The notes beneath the pieces are model-generated. The model saw only the letters and a program-made list of their open reading frames with translations. It did not search any database and was not told the DNA's origin. A DNA stretch of 64,000 bases from Bin87 sp026710825 (GTDB lineage: Bacteria; Chloroflexota; Dehalococcoidia; Lucifugimonadales; UBA3495), in assembly GCA_965232815.1 (NCBI GenBank), contig OZ247427.1, positions 1,054,001 through 1,118,000 of the forward strand. Reading direction: 5' to 3'. This document shows, piece after piece, positions 58,763 through 64,000 of the stretch (positions are counted from its first letter, which is position 1; every line of letters starts with the position of its first letter). The position numbers and the translations under genes were made by a program.

Positions 58763-59349
58763 CCTCCCACTCTCACACTGTTCCACACAATCTACCATCA
58801 CATATACTAACCATTTATACAACACTGCCTAATATTTATCTTGGATTGATTCCTGGGGGTCTCGGTCACACAGTTACTATACGCATTGGATTGCCACGAA
58901 ATCTGACACCCGATGGGTTATAATGCAAGATGGCGAAATCGCCAGTGACGGGAGCCATTCATAATCGGCTACCGTGGCAAGTATTTAGCGCCTCCCGCAT
59001 AGGCGAGGCAAAGTGAGGAAATAAACGTGTTGAAGAGGAAGACCTCCGGATGGCATAGGGCCCGGATATTCTCGGGTCGTCGGCTCGCCGTCGCTCAATA
59101 ACTTGACGGGGCTGCATCGGGATTAAACAGCGGGGCCCGCATTGGCCCCCGGTGCGCGCTCTTCCCACCTCCGCCCGGCCAGGCTTCTGGCGTTCATAGA
59201 CGGCATTCGCCTGCCTGCGTGGATCTGGCTCGGGCGGCTCGGCGTGGGGAATTCCCATCGCGGAATGTCCCCGGCCGTGGCACATGGGCATCCAACTCCA
59301 ATCCCGGACCTGTGGCCCACCCATTGCATAACTTCAAGGGAGGGCTCTG
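58763..59349. other. Intergenic region before the large repeat protein
   Basis: About 590 bp, lower GC at first (to about 58950), then GC-rich. No gene recognised. The right part should contain the promoter and leader of the large secreted protein; no consensus pair is convincing (TTGACG at 59103 lacks a well-placed -10). GGGAGGG just before the ATG at 59350 is a good ribosome-binding site. Confidence 0.5.
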
Positions 59350-62300
59350 ATGAGTCGAACATCTATTACGCTGCGCGTGGCAAAGTACCGAATCCTGGTC
59401 GCTCTGGCCATACTTGTCGCCGTCGCGGCATTGTTGGCCCAGCATCCATCACCGGTGTCCGCGTACGATGATCGCCTGGCAATCGAGTGCAACGACAATC
59501 CGGTCGTGGAAGGCGACACCTTCCGGCTGCACATGGTCAAGAATTACAACCTGACGCACGCGTCCATATCGCAACGGCGGGAAACGATGAAGGTGTACTG
59601 GACCACGGAGAAGGGCACCGCCAAGCCGTCTGATTACAGGCCTTTGGAACGAGAAGGTCAGGCGAGCAACGGCTTTCAGAGCTGGAACGGACGGATGGGA
59701 CGTACCTTCTACACAACGGAGGACGACCTGACCGAGCAAACTGAAAGCTTCAGGGTCAGAGCAGAAAACGCCGATGAAAACGGCACTGGAGGGGAATGCA
59801 CCATTGAAATAAGCGATGACGACGGTCCCGGCCCGTATGCGACCGATATGAGTTGGAGCGGCGGGAGCGACGGCTTCGACAGGGGTGACGTCATCCAGTT
59901 CGTGGTGAGATTCACCGAGTCCGTGTCCTTCACGGGAGAATCACCCACGCTGGGGTTTCACCTGGGCCCGGGTACCGGCGAGGCCAATCGTTTCGCCACC
60001 CTTTACACCGGAGTATGGTCCACTTGGACCTTCCGGTATGAAGTCCAACCAGGAGACTTCGACCCTGACGGGCTTTCCGTTCCGTCGGCTGAGTTGACCG
60101 GCGGCAGGATCCGGACGCAGAGTGGTAACCATACTGCCAACAAACTGGTCCACCGCTGGGTCGGTGGCGCGCATCACCGGGTGTTCGGGCAGACCAGCGT
60201 TACCAGGGTTTCCATGGCGTCAACACCGGAGCGCGGCGACACGTACCGCACCGGTGAACACATCCAGGTCGAGGTGGAATTCGACAGGAGAGTGCGGGTG
60301 GACGGCGATGTCGCTCTGCAGTTGAACGTGGGTGACGGCGACGACTCGCTGGTTCAGGCGCCCTACCACTCCGGATCCGGCACCAGGAAGTTGGTGTTCC
60401 AGTACCAAGTGGCCGCTGGCAACAACGACGCCAGCGGGGTCAGCATTGCGCCCGGTACCCGGAGTGACGCCGAGGACCGGAGCGGGATTGTGGGCACCGG
60501 GACAATCGTCGAAATGGCCGGTGGCAACGCGGTTGACGTGAACATCGCCTACAGCGCGATCTCCGATCGATCCGGACACAAGGTGGACGGGCGGGCCTAC
60601 GTCAAGCACGTGGCCGTGACCTCCGAGCCCGCCAACGGCGAGCACTACGTTTCCGGCGAACGCATCATGTTCTCGCTGACCTTCGACCGGGTGGTGTCCG
60701 TGCAGCCGAAGCCCGCGTTCACCTTCGTTCTTGGCGACCAGGAAGAAATGGCTCGCTTCTACGACGGCTCGCTCAGCGATACGCTCGTGTTCAGCTACCG
60801 CGTGGTCGAGGACGACGTGGATCAGGACGGCGTCTCGGTTCCGAAACAGGAAGGCTTCCTCGAGAGCGGCAACATCTGGAGTGTCAACCCAAGGGAAAGC
60901 GTGTACGAGCGAATCCCCATGCTGCGACACCAGGCCGACCATCGCGTCAACGGCGTGCTTCCCACCGTCGTTTCCAGCGAGATTATCTCCGAACCGGACA
61001 GCGGAGACACGTACCAGAACGGCGAAACCATCGAGATAGCGCTGGGGTTCGACAGCGATGTGGACGTCCTGGGCCGCCCGCAAATCCGCTTCCTCATCGA
61101 CGGCAACGGCGATCCTGAGCGGAGCGCAGTCTACAGCCGGGGTTCCGGCTCCGACACCCTCGTGTTTACCTATACGGTCCAGGTTACCGACGTGGACGAC
61201 GACGGCGTGGCCCTGATGGAAAGGGACAGCGGCGGCTTCGAACCGTCAACCACCCGCGTATACCAGGCGGACACTGAGAACGCCCTGACCGGACACATCA
61301 TCGGCATCGACGACGCGGCGGGCCATCGGGTCGACGGACGTCCCAGCGTCACCTCAACGACCATTACCTCATCGCCCGCGCAGGGCAGCGTCTACCGCCC
61401 GGGCGAGACAATCAACATCTCCCTGAGCTACGACGATTCCGTGGTGGTGGAAGGCACGCCGTCCATAGCAGTGGAGATCGGCCAACACCTGTCCGAGGCG
61501 ACCTATCGCAGTGGGTCCGGCACCAACACAATCGTCTTCGGCTATGAGGTGCAGGGCCACGACCAGGACAACGATGGCCTGACCGTGCCGGCGCTGCTGG
61601 CCGACAGCTTCCATGACGGCAGCATATACACGGCTGGCCGCGAGATCGAACTGGATGCGATATACCCCGGGCTCGATCGCCAAGAAGCTCACCAAATTGC
61701 GGGCAAGACCCTCGTCGAGTCCGTTTGGCTTGGGTCGAACCCGGGGGTCGACGACACATACGAGCGCGGCGACACCATCCAGGTGTTGGTACGCTTTGAC
61801 CATGACGTAACGGTAACGGGGACGCCCCGGATCTCCCTCCAGCTCGGCAGTTCAATCGTCGCGGCCAGCTTCCAGGGTGTACAGGATGGAGCCGACTACT
61901 CCCCAACGGCCACCGGCAGGGTCCTGGCCTTCGCCTACACGGTACAGGCCGGAGATGAGGATAACGACGGAATCTCGGTGGTCGCCAACTCTCTAATCCG
62001 AAACGGCGGCTCCATCGTGGACGCTGAAGGCGATGAGCCGCTCCTTTCCCACGAAACTGTCACGTTTGAACGTCACCTGGTGGGCATCGTTCCTCCGGAG
62101 TTCAGCAGCGCCCGAACCTCCCCGGATGGGCAGCAGGTGATCATCACGTTCAGCGAACCCGTCAACATCCGACCCGATCTGCGCACTCTCGGCTCATTCA
62201 CGGGCGTCGACACCTCGGTGTACCTGCGCACGCTGATCGACGTCTTTACCGACGGACGCCGCGCTCATACCCGCAATGCGTCCATTTCCGGGACCGACCT

Positions 62301-62787
62301 GACCCTGACCCTGGACAGCGCGATACGCGCCGGCATGGCGGTTACCGTGGCCTACGACGACGTTTTCGCCCGGGACGTGCCCGGCCTGATCGTCGATCAA
62401 GACGACGGTCTCCCACTGGAACACTTCACCTCCCAAACGGTCGCCAACAACTCCACCCTCGCCAGCAACGGAAGTGAACTGTGGCCCGTGATCAGCGGCC
62501 ACAGCCTGAGCATCGCCGAGGGTGGCGCCGGATCCTACACGGTGGCGCTCGGGGCGCAGCCGGAGCAGGACGTGACGGTGTCCCTCTCCATCTCCCCGTC
62601 GGGATTCCTCACCGCCAGCGCGAGCGAACTGACCTTTACCCCGGACAATTGGTCCACTCCGCAGTCGGTGACGCTCACCTCGGAAACCGACGGCGATGAC
62701 GTCAACCTCTGGCGTGAGATCGTCCACACCGCGACCGCGGACGGTTTCATCGCGGGGCACCTGAAGGTACTCATCAAGAGCCGGTAG
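59350..62787 (+). CDS. Large secreted protein with tandem Ig-like repeats and Calx-beta/SwmB-like modules
   Basis: The 1145-residue product begins with a signal peptide (YRILVALAILVAVAALLA). A Calx-beta-like unit follows (CNDNPVVEGDTFRLHMVKN to ISDDDGPGP). Then come six ~120-residue repeats starting near residues 162, 284, 419, 539, 666 and 789, each with a GDTYxxGExIxxxxxFDxxVxVxGxP pattern, a SGSGTxxLVFxYxV hinge and xDxDxDGVSVP with acidic Ca-type loops. A SwmB-like domain (about 915-1035, FSSARTSPDGQQVIITFSEPV) and a final Calx-beta-like domain (about 1046-1145, SIAEGGAGSYTVALGAQPEQD) complete it. No anchor or transmembrane segment is seen, so it may be secreted or bound to the envelope by other means. 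Confidence 0.88.
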   Translation: MSRTSITLRVAKYRILVALAILVAVAALLAQHPSPVSAYDDRLAIECNDNPVVEGDTFRLHMVKNYNLTHASISQRRETMKVYWTTEKGTAKPSDYRPLEREGQASNGFQSWNGRMGRTFYTTEDDLTEQTESFRVRAENADENGTGGECTIEISDDDGPGPYATDMSWSGGSDGFDRGDVIQFVVRFTESVSFTGESPTLGFHLGPGTGEANRFATLYTGVWSTWTFRYEVQPGDFDPDGLSVPSAELTGGRIRTQSGNHTANKLVHRWVGGAHHRVFGQTSVTRVSMASTPERGDTYRTGEHIQVEVEFDRRVRVDGDVALQLNVGDGDDSLVQAPYHSGSGTRKLVFQYQVAAGNNDASGVSIAPGTRSDAEDRSGIVGTGTIVEMAGGNAVDVNIAYSAISDRSGHKVDGRAYVKHVAVTSEPANGEHYVSGERIMFSLTFDRVVSVQPKPAFTFVLGDQEEMARFYDGSLSDTLVFSYRVVEDDVDQDGVSVPKQEGFLESGNIWSVNPRESVYERIPMLRHQADHRVNGVLPTVVSSEIISEPDSGDTYQNGETIEIALGFDSDVDVLGRPQIRFLIDGNGDPERSAVYSRGSGSDTLVFTYTVQVTDVDDDGVALMERDSGGFEPSTTRVYQADTENALTGHIIGIDDAAGHRVDGRPSVTSTTITSSPAQGSVYRPGETINISLSYDDSVVVEGTPSIAVEIGQHLSEATYRSGSGTNTIVFGYEVQGHDQDNDGLTVPALLADSFHDGSIYTAGREIELDAIYPGLDRQEAHQIAGKTLVESVWLGSNPGVDDTYERGDTIQVLVRFDHDVTVTGTPRISLQLGSSIVAASFQGVQDGADYSPTATGRVLAFAYTVQAGDEDNDGISVVANSLIRNGGSIVDAEGDEPLLSHETVTFERHLVGIVPPEFSSARTSPDGQQVIITFSEPVNIRPDLRTLGSFTGVDTSVYLRTLIDVFTDGRRAHTRNASISGTDLTLTLDSAIRAGMAVTVAYDDVFARDVPGLIVDQDDGLPLEHFTSQTVANNSTLASNGSELWPVISGHSLSIAEGGAGSYTVALGAQPEQDVTVSLSISPSGFLTASASELTFTPDNWSTPQSVTLTSETDGDDVNLWREIVHTATADGFIAGHLKVLIKSR

Positions 62788-63080
62788 GGAGGCCGGCCGG
62801 TTCACGCCCGAGGTCGCTGCGATTTCCTGCCTGGACAGCGGCCCTGGGCGTACTTGATGCTCGCCGCCCTGTCGCCGTGCCAGGCGTCGGGCTGGCTGGA
62901 TGGTGAAATGACGGCAAACTCGGGCGCCAACGAGCCCCTCAAACGCCCCGTCCGCTTTGTCTTTTGGTGTACGGCTTTTGCCACCGCGCTCCGACCATCG
63001 CCACCCGTTCCGTATGCACAGAGTGCGGCACCAGGAAACTCCGCATCGGCGTCCTCCTCTGATCATCGCCGTCACCGGTC
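62788..63080. other. Intergenic segment between repeat protein and NurA-type remnant
   Basis: No intact gene. A plus-strand frame includes RSVCTECGTRKLRIGVLL, reminiscent of a zinc ribbon, without recognisable context. Confidence 0.4.
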
Positions 63081-64000
63081 ATGGCGCTGGACCTGGGCCT
63101 CACCACTCACCAGCTGCTGTCCACCCTGTACGGCATGGTATCGGACGCGCATACCCGCGGCCAGCGCCCGGACGATGCCATCGAACGCGCTCTCGAAGTG
63201 CCCACGGATGACACCGCCTTCCGCACCGCTGCGGTGGGCCGTCGTCCCTACATCTCCGCCTGCACTGGTCCCGCAGGCTTGCTGGGCAGCCGCCCGCCGC
63301 CGGAGCTCCCCCAGCATTGAGTCGCGTGTCCGTGGACGGCTCCCACATCGACGTGGACCGCCACCTGACCCTGCGCTGTCACCTTATCAATCAGGGCGGC
63401 TGCATCATCACCTACGGCAGGAACTTCGGTTGCCGGCTGTTCAGCGAGCCCATCCCGGCTGTGGAGGACGACGACCTGTACCTCAGGTCTGCCGACGGTG
63501 CGCGCGGTGGGACCCCGATCGCGGGATCTCTGCTCGGCGCGCTGCCCACGGTGCGGGAGGTGGAACGCCTGGCCGATCCCGTCGAAAGCCTGCCCGACGA
63601 TATGCCGGTGCTGGCCCTGCTGGACGGCACCCCGGCCTTCTGGGACCTGTAGCGCGACCAGTATCCCCGCTACGTCGTCGATACTCTCATCGGTGAGCGC
63701 CTGCAGCCTGCCCTGGCTCCCCTGCGAGCGGCGTCCCGTAGCGGTGGCGGCCTGCACTTCCGGACCCCTAACCACAGAGGTGGCAGGTGCCGTCTGCCTC
63801 GTGCTCTGCGACAGGCAGACGCTAAGTGTAACCGGTTCTGGGCCGCCCTCCTCTCCCACCTGGCTTGCTACGACGGCGCAGCCCGCTTAGACGATAGGGA
63901 GCTTATCGAGTCGGTGCTGGAACCCGGCCACCGGTCAGGAGTGGAGCTACTTCTACTACCTCAACGGCATTGGAACCGCTAGCCAAGCGGAGGTGGGCGA
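63081..64000 (+). pseudogene. NurA-domain nuclease gene, multiply frameshifted, 3' partial
   Basis: The fragments in order match the NurA 5'-3' nuclease fold that pairs with HerA in end resection. MALDLGLTTHQLLSTLYGM opens it (frame a from 63081); LSRVSVDGSHIDVDRHLTL carries the first metal aspartate (VDGSH, frame b, from about 63317); MPVLALLDGTPAFWDL carries the second metal site and meets an in-frame TAG at 63650; RDQYPRYVVDTLIGERLQP continues; TTEVAGAVCLVLCDRQTL is in frame c; SYFYYLNGIGTASQAEVG near the end is the FFYLNxG strand. At least three frame changes plus a stop occur. HerA would be expected nearby outside the window. The gene is a decayed pseudogene or sits in low-quality sequence. 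Confidence 0.75.

Overview
The window is GC-rich, gene-dense bacterial chromosome. It has no rRNA, no recognisable tRNA, no CRISPR array and no replication origin. Gene content suggests a SAR202/Dehalococcoidia-like Chloroflexota, probably marine or sponge-associated. The pointers are three luciferase-like flavin oxidoreductases, many small catabolic and detoxifying enzymes, several MFS exporters, a cytochrome c maturation operon whose CcmE uses CxxxY, a copper nitrite reductase, a DUF1800/DUF1501 operon, a mycothiol-isomerase-like DinB protein and frequent GTG/TTG starts. The taxonomic call is inference.

Layout. 1-2.1 kb: 2-oxoacid:ferredoxin oxidoreductase (korA partial, korB), closed by a strong terminator. 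2.1-2.9 kb: NYN-domain RNase-like gene. 3.0-7.6 kb (minus): acyl-CoA ligase followed by ccmA-ccmB-ccmC-ccmD-ccmE. 7.7-9.8 kb: SDR and a flavin oxidoreductase. 10-11.8 kb: a secreted FnIII protein, then a repeat-rich gap with a transposase remnant. 11.8-14.1 kb: zinc-ribbon/OB (DUF35) protein, thiolase-like partner and a small HAD-like protein. 14.2-20 kb (minus): DUF2283 pair, C1B aminopeptidase, cysteine desulfurase, voltage-gated cation channel, MFS. 20-26.5 kb: gentisate dioxygenase-like cupin, AhpD-like protein, kinase-like protein, UDG-like unknown, MetX-like hydrolase, VOC protein and aldo/keto reductase. 26.6-33.5 kb: HicB-like protein, a tandem MFS duplication, a group D flavin monooxygenase, a retropepsin-like protease and gamma-glutamyltransferase. 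33.5-46 kb: more MFS, flavin oxidoreductases, VOC, GMC oxidoreductase, alpha/beta hydrolase, DinB isomerase-like protein, TypA/BipA and an M20 amidohydrolase. 46-52.3 kb (minus): RidA, dienelactone hydrolase, MqnA-like protein, and the DUF1800-DUF1501-NHL operon. 52.7-56 kb: frameshifted nirK lipoprotein, FMN alpha-hydroxyacid oxidase, second RidA. 56-59 kb: lower-GC mobile region with a frameshifted tyrosine integrase and a decayed IS5-type transposase. 59.3-62.8 kb: a 1145-residue secreted repeat protein. The window ends inside a badly frameshifted NurA-type nuclease gene.

Much of the window reads as organic-compound turnover: activation to CoA esters, ring or side-chain oxidation by flavin enzymes, dioxygenase, VOC/RidA/hydrolase clean-up and export. 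Energy genes (kor, ccm, nirK) are interspersed. Intergenic spaces carry at least four families of short palindromic dispersed repeats. Accessory genes (NYN, UDG-like, HicB-like, integrase) look lower in GC than their neighbours by eye.
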